Shown here: piece by piece, positions 24,039-33,034 of the stretch
How positions within the stretch are numbered: the first letter of the stretch is position 1
Layout: every line of letters begins with the position of its first letter
DNA from: Longirhabdus pacifica
GTDB taxonomy: Bacteria; Bacillota; Bacilli; Paenibacillales; DSM-105158
Direction of reading: 5' to 3'
Assembly (NCBI RefSeq): GCF_004115085.1
Contig: NZ_QXJP01000001.1
Span: 186,001-250,000, forward strand
DNA length: 64,000 bases
Translations under genes and position numbers: made by a program
The notes under the pieces: model-generated
Databases searched by the model: none
Told to the model about the DNA's origin: nothing
The model's input: only the letters and a program-made list of their open reading frames with translations

Positions 24039-26453
24039 CTAATCAATAGACACCGTCTTCCAGTCCGTTCCATCATAAAATTGCAGCTTTCCATCTTCAA
24101 TTCGTAATTGTCCTGTGTGCAAATATTCATAGGAAGATCCGTCCCTAATCATTTCCATCCTTCCACCGTTTTTATCCGACGTAAGGACAAACTCAGTAGC
24201 ATTGGCATTGACTCCATCAGTGGTTTCTGTATCCGTATTTTCTATACTGAATTTTATTCTCGATGCAGCCTCGTCATTTTTGTAATGTAACAAAGCAGTA
24301 ATGTCACCTACATTAACGGATAAAAATTCCTTATCTTTTCTCCCTTGTCTTGAAAAATAAAATGCGTGTTGTTGTGTCTTACAATCATGAATAAAATCTC
24401 CTGTAATGATATCTCCACTTTTAGATATAGCTGTACTTTTCACATCGTTCACTTCTGCCACCAATGCCTCTTGTACTGATGCTATTGAAGTATTATATTT
24501 TATTGCAACATTTAGTGGTGTAAGTGCAGTTTCATCGTCGTATAAACGAATAAGGTTGTCACCGGCATGCAAACTTAGGGCGCCCTCTACATATGCTTGT
24601 TCTTCAATAGGCTGGCTACGTCGATAACATAATAAATATGGCTCATAATATCTTGCGTGATTGGACGCTACAAAATCTAGTGATTGCGTAGGTGCTTCAC
24701 TGTCATCTACTACCGAGACCCAGCTCGTTGGCACGCCGTCTACATGTGTTTTTACCTTCCAACCGTTAAAAAATGCTTTTATTTCTTTAGCTTTAGGTGT
24801 GTATTCGTTAGTAAATCCAGTCACTTCATCTCGAATTCTAATATATAAGTGTCCATCAGATACACTGGATGCAATATTCACAGTGTCAGGCTCTCTAAAA
24901 TCGGCGTAATATGGATAAAATTTTCTATCTCCGCTACCTCCATAAACATATTCACCATCTTTAGAGCCAGAATCATCTTTTACGATATTATTGATCGCAT
25001 ACTCTTTATAACCTTCTTGTTGTGAAGTAAAATACCAATCTAAACTGCCGTAGAGTGGAATATCTTTTTCCCAATGTCTGCTGATGTATGCTGTACCTTC
25101 CTTAAAATAAAGTTCATCTGGCGAACTTCCATCTAAGCCTGACCCTAACGGTGTGTTTATTTGTAAACGGTCGTGATTAGGAGACTCAAATGGTAGATCT
25201 TGCTTACCCACACTAACCATTGGATTAGTAATGATCCATGTGCCTGTTGCTTCTTTGTCCACTACCCAGTTTGCTAGAATCTTCACTGTATCTGGTTGTG
25301 GTGTGAGTGTAAATGAACAATGTCCACTCTCTTTTAAGTATCCCATATTGTAAATTGATCCTTTGTAAACGGTAATACCTTCATTATCGATTTCAGCAAA
25401 CTCAACAAAAAAACCATTGTTGCCCCCAACGTTAGTTACCTCAATATCTGCTGAAATAGTATAATGACTAATGTTTGCATCATGATCAAAATCGTAAGTG
25501 TAAGCGATCTTTTTTTCTGTGACAGATGGTTTATTTATATTTGTAACAAAGGGGGTAACAATGTATTCCTTCTCTATTACTTCATCTGTCATATTATAAA
25601 ATCCATTTGTAGGTATAATGTTTTTCCCTCTTTTTCTGATGATCGGGGTAGTATGCTGTATTCCATTGACATATGGAAACTTTTCTGCAAGTTTATTACC
25701 TGTCCACTCAGGATGAACATCAATTAAATCGTACTGTTCCTTAGTAATTTCATACACTCTCAGTGCATCCATATATCCGTATTGTCCATCATCACCTCTA
25801 ACGTAACCATGAATATTAATTCCATTGTCATTTTGAAATGAAGCAGCATCAAGTTTAATATAACTAGGCTGAAACTGCTGTTGTGTAATTTCGTTACCCA
25901 CCATGTGTGAATATTCATCATTTAATTTCGTATCGATATATAATTTTATGGATTGTGCATTTCCATTCTTCACGTCAGCCATAAGGATATAGTGTTTGGT
26001 ATGTTCTAATTTCAAACCAGAGTAATATCCTGTTCCGAATCCTTTGTCTGAAGAAATAGTTATCTTTAGACTTTGATTGCCTACGATAAACTCAGTAGTA
26101 TCATATGATATAGAAGAATAATTATTATTAAATGTTCCTGTTACAATTCCCCCTTTGTCTCCTAATACATTCAACAGCGTTCTACCTTTTATGTTCGGAT
26201 ACAGAGGTGTTGCTTTGTCCGTAGTAATCACGTTTAGCCCAGTCTCTAAACTGGACGTTGTTTCGTAAGCTTCTCCTAAAACTTCATTTATACCGTCAAT
26301 TTGTTCTTGGAGTAACTGCTTTTGTTGCAACAACTCATCTACCGATGCTGCATTTTCATCAATAGCATCCCAGTTGTAATTAAAAGATTCTAGTTCGACA
26401 TATTCATTGATAAGTGGTTTTTTGATCCCTAATTTTGGTGTTTCATTTGGCAT
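24039..26453 (-). CDS. Phage tail-fibre-like protein
   Basis: The protein has 804 residues if started at ATG 26453, seven bases after AGGGAGAG; the frame extends to 26522 without a ribosome site. The N-terminus (PNETPKLGIKKPLINEYVE, then NYNWDAIDENAASVDELLQQ) resembles Bacillus phage tail-fibre/baseplate attachment ends, followed by a short coiled coil. A jellyroll-like carbohydrate-binding stretch (SISYDTTEFIVGNQSLKITIS) and further beta domains fill the middle. The C-terminus GKLQFYDGTDWKTVSI is a typical fibre tip ending. No other phage structural genes flank it. It may be a prophage remnant or a domesticated surface/spore adhesin. Confidence 0.75.
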   Translation of the reverse strand: MPNETPKLGIKKPLINEYVELESFNYNWDAIDENAASVDELLQQKQLLQEQIDGINEVLGEAYETTSSLETGLNVITTDKATPLYPNIKGRTLLNVLGDKGGIVTGTFNNNYSSISYDTTEFIVGNQSLKITISSDKGFGTGYYSGLKLEHTKHYILMADVKNGNAQSIKLYIDTKLNDEYSHMVGNEITQQQFQPSYIKLDAASFQNDNGINIHGYVRGDDGQYGYMDALRVYEITKEQYDLIDVHPEWTGNKLAEKFPYVNGIQHTTPIIRKRGKNIIPTNGFYNMTDEVIEKEYIVTPFVTNINKPSVTEKKIAYTYDFDHDANISHYTISADIEVTNVGGNNGFFVEFAEIDNEGITVYKGSIYNMGYLKESGHCSFTLTPQPDTVKILANWVVDKEATGTWIITNPMVSVGKQDLPFESPNHDRLQINTPLGSGLDGSSPDELYFKEGTAYISRHWEKDIPLYGSLDWYFTSQQEGYKEYAINNIVKDDSGSKDGEYVYGGSGDRKFYPYYADFREPDTVNIASSVSDGHLYIRIRDEVTGFTNEYTPKAKEIKAFFNGWKVKTHVDGVPTSWVSVVDDSEAPTQSLDFVASNHARYYEPYLLCYRRSQPIEEQAYVEGALSLHAGDNLIRLYDDETALTPLNVAIKYNTSIASVQEALVAEVNDVKSTAISKSGDIITGDFIHDCKTQQHAFYFSRQGRKDKEFLSVNVGDITALLHYKNDEAASRIKFSIENTDTETTDGVNANATEFVLTSDKNGGRMEMIRDGSSYEYLHTGQLRIEDGKLQFYDGTDWKTVSID

Positions 26454-26569
26454 CGTCAATCTCTCCCTTTTGTAAATGTTATCTACATAAGAGGGTGACG
26501 AACAACTAATTTGACACCCCAAAGAAGGAATTTTAGTATTTTATTTTTAAAAGTGAACTTGACTATATG

Positions 26570-26756
26570 TGTCGTCGACCCCCAGTAGTGTAAAAATCCC
26601 GGGGGATCGACGACAAAATGAAAATAAGAGTATATCGTAGATATGAGGAGTAAAAGAGAGTAAAGATCTCATAATCTTGATATTGATATTTTTTTAAAAA
26701 TGTAGAAGGAGTTTTTTTGTCTATGTAGAAATAGTATAAGCATAAGCATTTTTGGG
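26570..26756 (+). promoter_or_regulatory. CRISPR leader 3
   Basis: Third copy of the 187-bp leader. Its 46-nt dyad (26570-26615) is the best formed of the three: TGTCGTCGACCCCC faces GGGGGATCGACGACA with one mismatched pair. The downstream block matches leader 2 closely, including AGAAGGAGTTTTTTTGTC and ATGTAGAAATAGTATAAGCAT. Confidence 0.87.
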
Positions 26757-27192
26757 GTTCATATCGTACCTATAAGGAATTGAAACTTCTTCGTCCCTTT
26801 CGTATTCTGCCGCATGCCTACGTTAGGTTTGTATCGTACCTATAAGGAATTGAAACTACGTACTTAAATCATTGTCGTGCATTCTGTGATTGTTCATATC
26901 GTACCTATAAGGAATTGAAACTGTATCCCCCTGTTTGTTTATCTGCAATCGTTAATGCCGGTTTATATCGTACCTATAAGAAATTGAAACAAGGATTCAA
27001 AACTGCAAAGTGAGTTCGGATGTGTTGATTTTATATCGTACCTATAAGGAATTGAAACAGTCTTGATATTGCAAATGTTTTTGCAGGCTCTGAGTTTATA
27101 TCGTACCTATAAGGAATTGAAACTTACGTTCTTCAAGTGATTGTAGATAAAAGATAACAGGTGTTCATATCGTACCTATAAGAAGAAATGAA
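26757..27192 (+). CRISPR. CRISPR array 3: 7 repeats, 6 spacers
   Basis: Repeats start at 26757, 26827, 26892, 26961, 27029, 27094 and 27163. The leader-proximal form is the array 2 repeat, GTTCATATCGTACC plus TATAAGG plus AATTGAAAC. Several internal copies differ at the 5' end (GTTTGTATC, GTTTATATC, TTTTATATC) or have AGAAATTG. The final copy is cut short after CCTATAAG. Spacers are 35-40 bases. The scatter of repeat variants suggests an older, less recently homogenised array. It lies 4.9 kb downstream of cmr6. Confidence 0.97.
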
Positions 27193-27215
27193 TTCACCCA
27201 CTAAGGAGCAAATCT

Positions 27216-27476
27216 ATGTACAAATATATCTCGCTTCTATTCTTTCTGATTCCTTTTACATCGTATAATTTAGCTTTTTGGTTCAACTATAATACAAAAA
27301 TGAATCCCATCCATTGGACATTATTGTTATTAGCAGGCTTACTGTTTGCGATTATCAGTATGAATAAAAAAGAACAAAAACTATTATCCTATACGTCACT
27401 TATGCTAAACACACTGGGGCTGCTTTTTTTATTTATTATTTTTGTCGTTATGACATTTTTTTGGAACACCCCATGA
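27216..27476 (+). CDS. Small membrane protein
   Basis: An 86-residue protein with three hydrophobic helices (YISLLFFLIPFTSYNLAFWF; IHWTLLLLAGLLFAII; LGLLFLFIIFVVMTFFW). ATG 27216 follows AAGGAG by seven bases. It begins 24 bases after the last truncated CRISPR repeat, so read-through from the array promoter could transcribe it. It overlaps the next small frame by four bases. Function unknown. Confidence 0.7.
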   Translation: MYKYISLLFFLIPFTSYNLAFWFNYNTKMNPIHWTLLLLAGLLFAIISMNKKEQKLLSYTSLMLNTLGLLFLFIIFVVMTFFWNTP

Positions 27477-27598
27477 TGGATAATATCAAAAAAATAATCA
27501 CTAATATCCCTGAATCACCTGAAAATCGGAATCCCGAAAACTTTTACTTAGTAACCGTGAATCCTCTAAACCATGCCGACCTAGTCTTATATACGTAA
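27473..27598 (+). CDS. Possible 41-residue protein coupled to the preceding gene
   Basis: An ATG overlaps the stop codon of the upstream membrane protein as ATGA, the usual mark of translational coupling. It opens a 41-codon frame with ordinary composition (MMDNIKKIITNIPESPEN, then FYLVTVNPLNHADLVLYT). It has no membrane segment and no relative known to me. Coupling is the main argument for it. Confidence 0.4.
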   Translation: MMDNIKKIITNIPESPENRNPENFYLVTVNPLNHADLVLYT

Positions 27599-27646
27599 GG
27601 TTCAAACCACTCACTCCTACCTAAAAAGCAATAGGAGGCTTTTCTC

Positions 27647-28507
27647 ATGCACATCTCACTAACCACCAACATCAAAAAACAACCAAGCCGATGGATCATC
27701 ATATGTATCTTCATCGTAATCCTAATCGTAATCGCAGCAGCAGTGATCCAAGCGGGTTCCGCAAATAAAAGTGTACAGAACTTCGAGGCAGCAGCGCCTT
27801 ACCAGATGTACGAGTTTGAAGAAGAGTCGGGGCTAGATATTTTCTCTATTTTCACTGAAGCTGATGCGAAAATAAAAGAAGATTGGAAAGCAATAGAGTA
27901 TAGTAAAATCACGAAAGCTAGTTCCATTAAAAAGGCATTTTACTACGATGAAAAGAAAAATGCACTTGTTCCAATGGAACAAGAGGAGATGGCAACGACA
28001 CAAAAAGAAGTATACGAACTAACACTGTACTTAATGAGTGGAGAATTTGAGAAGGGATATGGAGATCCTGACTTTGGTAAAATATTTATTTCATCATATG
28101 ACTGGAATCAAGAACTTCCTTTATCGTTATCTATGAAAAACTATCTTGCCATCATTTATAGTGGCGATGTAGCAATGAAAACAAATTCACATGTAACCAT
28201 CGCGCACATGAATAACAAAGATATGGAAATTGCTCTTGATACAGCTTCACCTGGAGGGGGACTAGGCTGGCAATACCCTGATGAAGAAGGATTGGTGCAA
28301 AGTGCTACGTTTTCTTACAAAGTGATTCAAGGAAGGCGTCCAGATGACAATCTGTATGTAAAGAGTAATTACTATTTTGCAACATCAGATAGATTGCATC
28401 AAGATGAACCTGTTTTTCAAAGTAGTATACGAAAAACATATGTTGAGTTATCTCCATATGACGATGCTGTCAATGTGAATAAGATAGAGGTTTGGCATTC
28501 TTTCTGA
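27647..28507 (+). CDS. Membrane-anchored extracytoplasmic protein
   Basis: This 286-residue protein starts at ATG 27647 behind AGGAGG. A basic N-terminus is followed by one long membrane helix (WIIICIFIVILIVIAAAVI). The large outer domain is mixed alpha/beta with conserved-looking stretches such as EVYELTLYLMSGEFEKG, GGGLGWQYPDEEG and VKSNYYFATSDRL. No known domain is recognised. It stands alone between short intergenic regions. Confidence 0.75.
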   Translation: MHISLTTNIKKQPSRWIIICIFIVILIVIAAAVIQAGSANKSVQNFEAAAPYQMYEFEEESGLDIFSIFTEADAKIKEDWKAIEYSKITKASSIKKAFYYDEKKNALVPMEQEEMATTQKEVYELTLYLMSGEFEKGYGDPDFGKIFISSYDWNQELPLSLSMKNYLAIIYSGDVAMKTNSHVTIAHMNNKDMEIALDTASPGGGLGWQYPDEEGLVQSATFSYKVIQGRRPDDNLYVKSNYYFATSDRLHQDEPVFQSSIRKTYVELSPYDDAVNVNKIEVWHSF

Positions 28508-28639
28508 TCGTTATGCATGTAGTTAGACGCTACTGGACATTCTAATTTGTAGTCTATAAAACCATAAACGTTGAACGGAACGTGCAGTGTTATTACAGCA
28601 ACAGAACAAATAGAATAAACAGGACGAAAGGAACTACAT

Positions 28640-29395
28640 ATGTCAACGAATACATTCGACGAAAACATATTATCTGTATTGCAAAATAAAATTGAAAAAA
28701 TAAACACAAAAACAGGTGCAATTTACATCGTAGGCCCTATTAAGCTTCCTGTTCACTTAGATGATGATACAGCAGAATTTCACTGGTATTGTTGGTTGAA
28801 TTGTGAGGAAGTCACAGAAGATTACGGGAGAATCATTGAAAAGTTGTCTTCATCCAATTTGGCTGAGCAACAACAGTCTAGTGTGTTGGTATACGGTGAT
28901 TTTACCGATGCAGAGGAAGCGATCATACGAATGCATTCCATTTGCCATACAGGAGATATATTTGGAAGTAAGCGTTGTGATTGTGGTTACCAGTTAAAGA
29001 AGTCGTTGAAAACCATTGTCGAAGAAGGCACTGGTGCGCTATTTTATTTGGCTAATCACGAAGGCAGAGGGATAGGGTTATTTAGCAAAGCGATGGCATA
29101 CATTCTTCAAGAACATGAATATGATACGGTGGACGCTAATCAAAGTCTTGGTTTTGTGGATGATGCAAGAAATTATGATGATGCTATACAAGTGCTCAAG
29201 CATTTGAGAACAAAACCGGTGACTTTAATGACAAACAATCCTAAGAAATTAAATGCATTACAAAGTGCTGGCTTAAAAGTGTCAGAGCGAAGACCGCTAT
29301 GGGGAGATGTGTCTGTTTTCAATGAAAATTATTTAAAAACAAAAATTAAACGTTCAGGTCACTTAGCTGAAGAAACTCCATCTGATTCAATTTAA
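28640..29395 (+). CDS. GTP cyclohydrolase II-like protein
   Basis: At 251 residues it matches the stand-alone RibA catalytic domain, which opens GTP to a pyrimidine precursor of riboflavin. Zinc ligands C102, C113 and C115 are in place (SICHTGDIFGSKRCDCGYQL). HEGRGIGL and a late DARNYDDAIQVL (compare the DxRxYxxAAQIL of RibA) are also present. LMTNNPKKLNALQSAGLKV matches the C-terminal RibA motif. An unusual 80-residue N-terminal part precedes the core. There is no FMN riboswitch and no rib gene nearby, so it may be a RibA paralogue with a separate role. Confidence 0.85.
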   Translation: MSTNTFDENILSVLQNKIEKINTKTGAIYIVGPIKLPVHLDDDTAEFHWYCWLNCEEVTEDYGRIIEKLSSSNLAEQQQSSVLVYGDFTDAEEAIIRMHSICHTGDIFGSKRCDCGYQLKKSLKTIVEEGTGALFYLANHEGRGIGLFSKAMAYILQEHEYDTVDANQSLGFVDDARNYDDAIQVLKHLRTKPVTLMTNNPKKLNALQSAGLKVSERRPLWGDVSVFNENYLKTKIKRSGHLAEETPSDSI

Positions 29396-29540
29396 TTTAC
29401 ATCGGTTTAATTTTACTTTTCTATTTTGCACCAGTATAATGTAATTAACTGGAACGGATGAGTAAAATAGTACTAGAGTATCATACTGCACATCTTGCTC
29501 AGTCATCGGTCTTCCAAATATACAAAAGGAGAGATTCGAA

Positions 29541-30761
29541 GTGAATGAAGTTAGTATAGATATTTATTCAAAATCGTATCAACAAAATCCTTACCCTACA
29601 TTAACTGACCTTAGAAAGCACGATCCGGTTCATTCTTTTACAGTACAAAGAGGAGAATACAAGCAGGAAAGTTGGCTCATCAGCAGATATAAAGATGTTT
29701 CAGCACTGTTTGCCGATTTACGATTATCGAAAGAACCTACCAAATTAATGACAGAAGAAGAAATAAAACAAAGAGCCTATGGTGAAGAATCAGGGTATGT
29801 GATGAATAACATGCTTTCCACCGATCCTCCAGATCACAAACGCCTCCGCATGCTTGTCCATAAAGTATTTACTCCTAGTATGATTGAAAACTTAAGAGGA
29901 AGAATTACGGAAATTACCAATGAGTTATTAGATGAAATGGAAAAGAAAGAACAATGCGATTTAATTAACGATTTTGCCTTTCCACTTCCGATTACAGTGA
30001 TATCTGAAATGATGGGAATTCCTGCAGAAGATAGAGAACGTTTTCGTGTATGGTCAGAAAATGCTTCCAATGATGAGTTTGATAGTAAAGAAGAGTTCGA
30101 GAATTGGCAAGAATATATTAGAGATTTTTTAGATTACATGAAGAAACTAGTAAAAATAAGATCAGAAAATCCGCAAGATGATATTATAAGTCATTTAGTT
30201 CAAGCAGAAGAAGACGGAGATAAACTTAGCGAAGAGGAATTATACTCTACTTTATTTTTATTAGTGGTTGCAGGTCATGAAACGACTGTCAATTTAATAG
30301 GGAATGGGATGTTTGCCCTGTTTCAACATCCTGAGCAATTAACTAAATTGAAAAATAATCAAGATCTCATGCCAACAGCCATCGAGGAAATGTTGCGTTA
30401 TACGAACCCCGTTGAGTTTGCAACGTTTCGAATGGCGTTGGAAGACATCGATTTGCATGACAAGCAAATCAAAAAAGGGGATTACATCTATTTAAGTATT
30501 GCTGGTGCGAATCGTGATCCTGAATTTTTTGAGAATGCGGATGTTTTTGATATTACAAGGGAAAATAACAAACATCTTGCTTTTGGCTATGGTATTCACT
30601 TTTGCTTAGGTGCACCTTTGGCTCGGTTAGAGGCAGATATTGCGCTTAGAGCGCTATTAAATAGATTTCCTAATCTTGCGCTAGCAGTAGAAGAGAAAGA
30701 TATTAGATGGAGAAACTCTGAAATTTTTAGAGGTATTACATCTTTACCTGTGCAGAAGTAA
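29541..30761 (+). CDS. Cytochrome P450
   Basis: A 406-residue soluble bacterial P450. The oxygen-binding I helix is seen as LVVAGHETTVNLIGNG, the K-helix ExxR as EEMLR, and the haem loop as FGYGIHFCLGAPLARLEA with ligand Cys at about residue 355. The N-terminus has no membrane anchor. The GTG start at 29541 is nine bases from AAAGGAG. The nearest relatives by feel are CYP107/CYP109-type Bacillus enzymes acting on fatty acids, steroids or polyketides. The substrate cannot be read from the sequence. No ferredoxin gene adjoins it. Confidence 0.93.
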   Translation: MNEVSIDIYSKSYQQNPYPTLTDLRKHDPVHSFTVQRGEYKQESWLISRYKDVSALFADLRLSKEPTKLMTEEEIKQRAYGEESGYVMNNMLSTDPPDHKRLRMLVHKVFTPSMIENLRGRITEITNELLDEMEKKEQCDLINDFAFPLPITVISEMMGIPAEDRERFRVWSENASNDEFDSKEEFENWQEYIRDFLDYMKKLVKIRSENPQDDIISHLVQAEEDGDKLSEEELYSTLFLLVVAGHETTVNLIGNGMFALFQHPEQLTKLKNNQDLMPTAIEEMLRYTNPVEFATFRMALEDIDLHDKQIKKGDYIYLSIAGANRDPEFFENADVFDITRENNKHLAFGYGIHFCLGAPLARLEADIALRALLNRFPNLALAVEEKDIRWRNSEIFRGITSLPVQK

Positions 30762-30813
30762 TGATGTAACCTGAAAATAATGATAGATTAAACTAAATGA
30801 AAGATAAATATAT

Positions 30814-30857
30814 AAGGCTATACATCATAATGATTTGTTATGGTTATAGCCTTTTTT
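30814..30857. terminator. Terminator after the P450 gene
   Basis: AAGGCTATA near 30814 pairs with TATAGCC then TTTTTT (30845-30857), with a partly paired interior (ATCAT/ATGGT). Confidence 0.75.
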
Positions 30858-30978
30858 ACTTTTTTTATTCTTTGTATGAAAGTAGCAGGAGGTGGATGAT
30901 CATTTACTTTTAAAAGTGCGTTTTGCAGGACTACTTGTCCCTTGTCTAATTTTTCAGGACTTGTCCAACTGTCTAGCT

Positions 30979-31536
30979 CTAAAGTTTTTCATCTGGTCTC
31001 GGTACCAAATCAAAAATATGATGCGATTCAAATTGTTGAATGACTTGTAATAACCAATCGTAATATTTTAATGCTTCATGCAGCTTACTTATATCATTTT
31101 CAGCAGTATGTTTTACTTCTTCATCTATGTCAGGTTGTGTAATGAGAACTTCTAGATCATGTAATGACTTTTTAATGGACTGAATGTTCATCGTTACGGC
31201 ACTTTTCCATTTGATGGAGAAAAAGTCGATAAAACTCTGATACCAATCTTCCTGTACCGCATAGTGATCTTTCCGTGTACCTTTCATCCATTTCTTATCA
31301 ATCATTTTTAAATCCATTAAAGTTCGTACAGATGTGCTCATGCTCGTTTTGCTCATACCTAGTTGTTCTTTCATCTCGTCTAACGTCATAGGATGATCTT
31401 CGAAAAACATTAAGCCATATAATCTGGCAATGGACGAAGTGACACCGTATAGGTGCATATTTTTCGCCATGGATTCAACGACACGCTCTCGTGCCACTAA
31501 CAATTTATCGCTTCCATTACCTTCCAATTCGTTCAC
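30979..31536 (-). CDS. GbsR/OpcR-type MarR-family repressor of betaine uptake
   Basis: A 185-residue winged-helix regulator. The HTH is EMKEQLGMSKTSMSTSVRTLMDLKMID, followed by the wing (WMKGTRKDHYAVQEDWY), then long dimerisation helices. This is the GbsR/OpcR subgroup, which controls choline and glycine-betaine genes in Bacillus. The divergent neighbour is the opuA operon with a perfect palindrome between them, so it probably represses opuA. The GTG start at 31536 lies only two bases from AGGA; a TTG at 31527 is an alternative. Confidence 0.88.
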   Translation of the reverse strand: MNELEGNGSDKLLVARERVVESMAKNMHLYGVTSSIARLYGLMFFEDHPMTLDEMKEQLGMSKTSMSTSVRTLMDLKMIDKKWMKGTRKDHYAVQEDWYQSFIDFFSIKWKSAVTMNIQSIKKSLHDLEVLITQPDIDEEVKHTAENDISKLHEALKYYDWLLQVIQQFESHHIFDLVPRPDEKL

Positions 31537-31686
31537 TTCCTGCTTTTATTTTATTGATTTTAAATTTTAACAATGATTTTAAATTGATTTTAACAATAGA
31601 TTACTCATTTATATTTGTTTTGTAAAGTAAGGATTATGAAGCATATGGTTTTATTTGAGAGGATTTATAAGCATCAACAGTTACAG

Positions 31687-31710
31687 TTTGTACAGTTTAA
31701 ACTGTACAAA
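31687..31710. promoter_or_regulatory. Perfect 24-bp palindromic operator upstream of opuA
   Basis: The half site TTTGTACAGTTT is followed directly by its exact reverse complement. It lies 33 bases upstream of the opuAA promoter -35 and between the divergent regulator and transporter genes. It is the natural binding site for the GbsR-type repressor. Confidence 0.7.
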
Positions 31711-31742
31711 ATGAATCGACAAAATACGCTGTCTTTTACTTT

Positions 31743-31772
31743 TTGAATAATACACCTCATTTTCCTTATAAT
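31743..31772 (+). promoter_or_regulatory. Sigma-A promoter of opuA
   Basis: TTGAAT (31743-31748) and TATAAT (31767-31772) are separated by 18 bases. Transcription would start near 31780, about 35 bases before the TTG start codon of opuAA. Confidence 0.75.
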
Positions 31773-31813
31773 ATAACTATTGCATTTATTAATGGATGGG
31801 TGAGTGAACTACA

Positions 31814-33034
31814 TTGGGCTCAGAGACAATAGTCAGAGTGAAGAATTTAACAAAAGTGTTCGGTAAAAACAAAAAAAAGGCATTGACGATGCTCAGTAGC
31901 GGCAAGTCAAAGCAAGAAATACTGAAGGAAACGGGCGCTACCGTCGGAGTGAATTTAGCTAATTTCGATGTAAAACAGGGTGAAATATTTGTCATTATGG
32001 GGTTGTCGGGTAGTGGAAAATCTACCCTTATTCGACTGCTTAACAGATTAATTGAACCTTCAAGCGGTGAAATATACATAGGAGAACAAGATTTAACACT
32101 CATGAACAGAGTGAAGCTGCTAGAAACACGCAGAAAAAAAATGAGCATGGTATTTCAGAAGTTTGCACTTTTCCCGCATCGTACGGTATTGCAAAATACG
32201 GAGTATGGCTTGGAAATTCAAGGAATGAGCAAGAAACAACGGCAAGAAAAAGCGATTGCCTCTCTGGAACTAGTTGGCTTGAAAGGTTACGAAAATCAAT
32301 ACCCTTCCCAATTAAGTGGGGGGATGCAGCAGCGTGTTGGACTTGCACGCGCGTTAGCGAATGATCCTGATATTTTGCTTATGGATGAAGCATTTAGTGC
32401 ATTAGATCCGCTCATTCGTAAAGACATGCAAGATGAGCTGTTAAGTCTACAATCTTCCATGAACAAGACGATTATTTTTATTACACATGATTTAGACGAA
32501 GCGTTGCGTATTGGTGATCGCATTGCATTAATGAAAGATGGAAAAATTGTACAGATTGGAACACCTGAAGAAATACTAATGAATCCAGCAAATCGTTACG
32601 TAGAAAAATTCGTAGAAGATGTGGATTTATCTAAGGTTTTGACGGTAGAACATGTCATGAAGTCACCGGAAACGGTCCTGATTGATAAAGGTCCTCGTGT
32701 GGCATTGCAGCTCATGAAGGATAAACGTATTTCTTCTATTTTTGCTGTGGATAAAAATAAAACATTGCTCGGTATTATTACAGCAGATGACGCTTTGAAA
32801 GCAATAGAAAAAAAGCAGTCACTAGAAGATATTATAGAGAAAGAAGAGCTATCTACAGTAACGAAAGAAACGCTTTTAACGAACGTGTTTGAAGTCATTT
32901 CAACGACGCATCATCCAGTAGCGGTAGTGAATGAAAAACATAAATTGTTAGGCGTTGTCATTAAAGGTGCAGTGTTAGGTGGACTAGCTGGCAGCGATGA
33001 GCATATTAATATGGATGATGGTGGTGGCGAATGA
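31814..33034 (+). CDS. opuAA: Glycine betaine ABC transporter, ATP-binding protein
   Basis: This 406-residue subunit energises uptake of glycine betaine, an osmoprotectant. Walker A is GLSGSGKST (about 63-71), the signature is LSGGMQQRVGLARA, and Walker B is ILLMDEAFSALDPL. The insert TMLSSGKSKQEILKETG before Walker A is characteristic of OpuAA/ProV. Two CBS domains (from about residue 275) would sense ionic strength. The start is TTG 31814, since no other start gives the conserved N-terminus. It overlaps opuAB by four bases. Confidence 0.94.
   Translation: MGSETIVRVKNLTKVFGKNKKKALTMLSSGKSKQEILKETGATVGVNLANFDVKQGEIFVIMGLSGSGKSTLIRLLNRLIEPSSGEIYIGEQDLTLMNRVKLLETRRKKMSMVFQKFALFPHRTVLQNTEYGLEIQGMSKKQRQEKAIASLELVGLKGYENQYPSQLSGGMQQRVGLARALANDPDILLMDEAFSALDPLIRKDMQDELLSLQSSMNKTIIFITHDLDEALRIGDRIALMKDGKIVQIGTPEEILMNPANRYVEKFVEDVDLSKVLTVEHVMKSPETVLIDKGPRVALQLMKDKRISSIFAVDKNKTLLGIITADDALKAIEKKQSLEDIIEKEELSTVTKETLLTNVFEVISTTHHPVAVVNEKHKLLGVVIKGAVLGGLAGSDEHINMDDGGGE

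Noticed and set aside
24039-26453. Intact prophage around the tail-fibre gene
   Set aside because: No capsid, portal, terminase, integrase or lysis gene was found on either side; the neighbours are CRISPR and small host-type genes.
28508-28639. Possible FMN riboswitch ahead of the GTP cyclohydrolase-like gene
   Set aside because: The leader is only 132 bases and none of the conserved FMN-box sequences (such as AGGGTG with its partner) are present.
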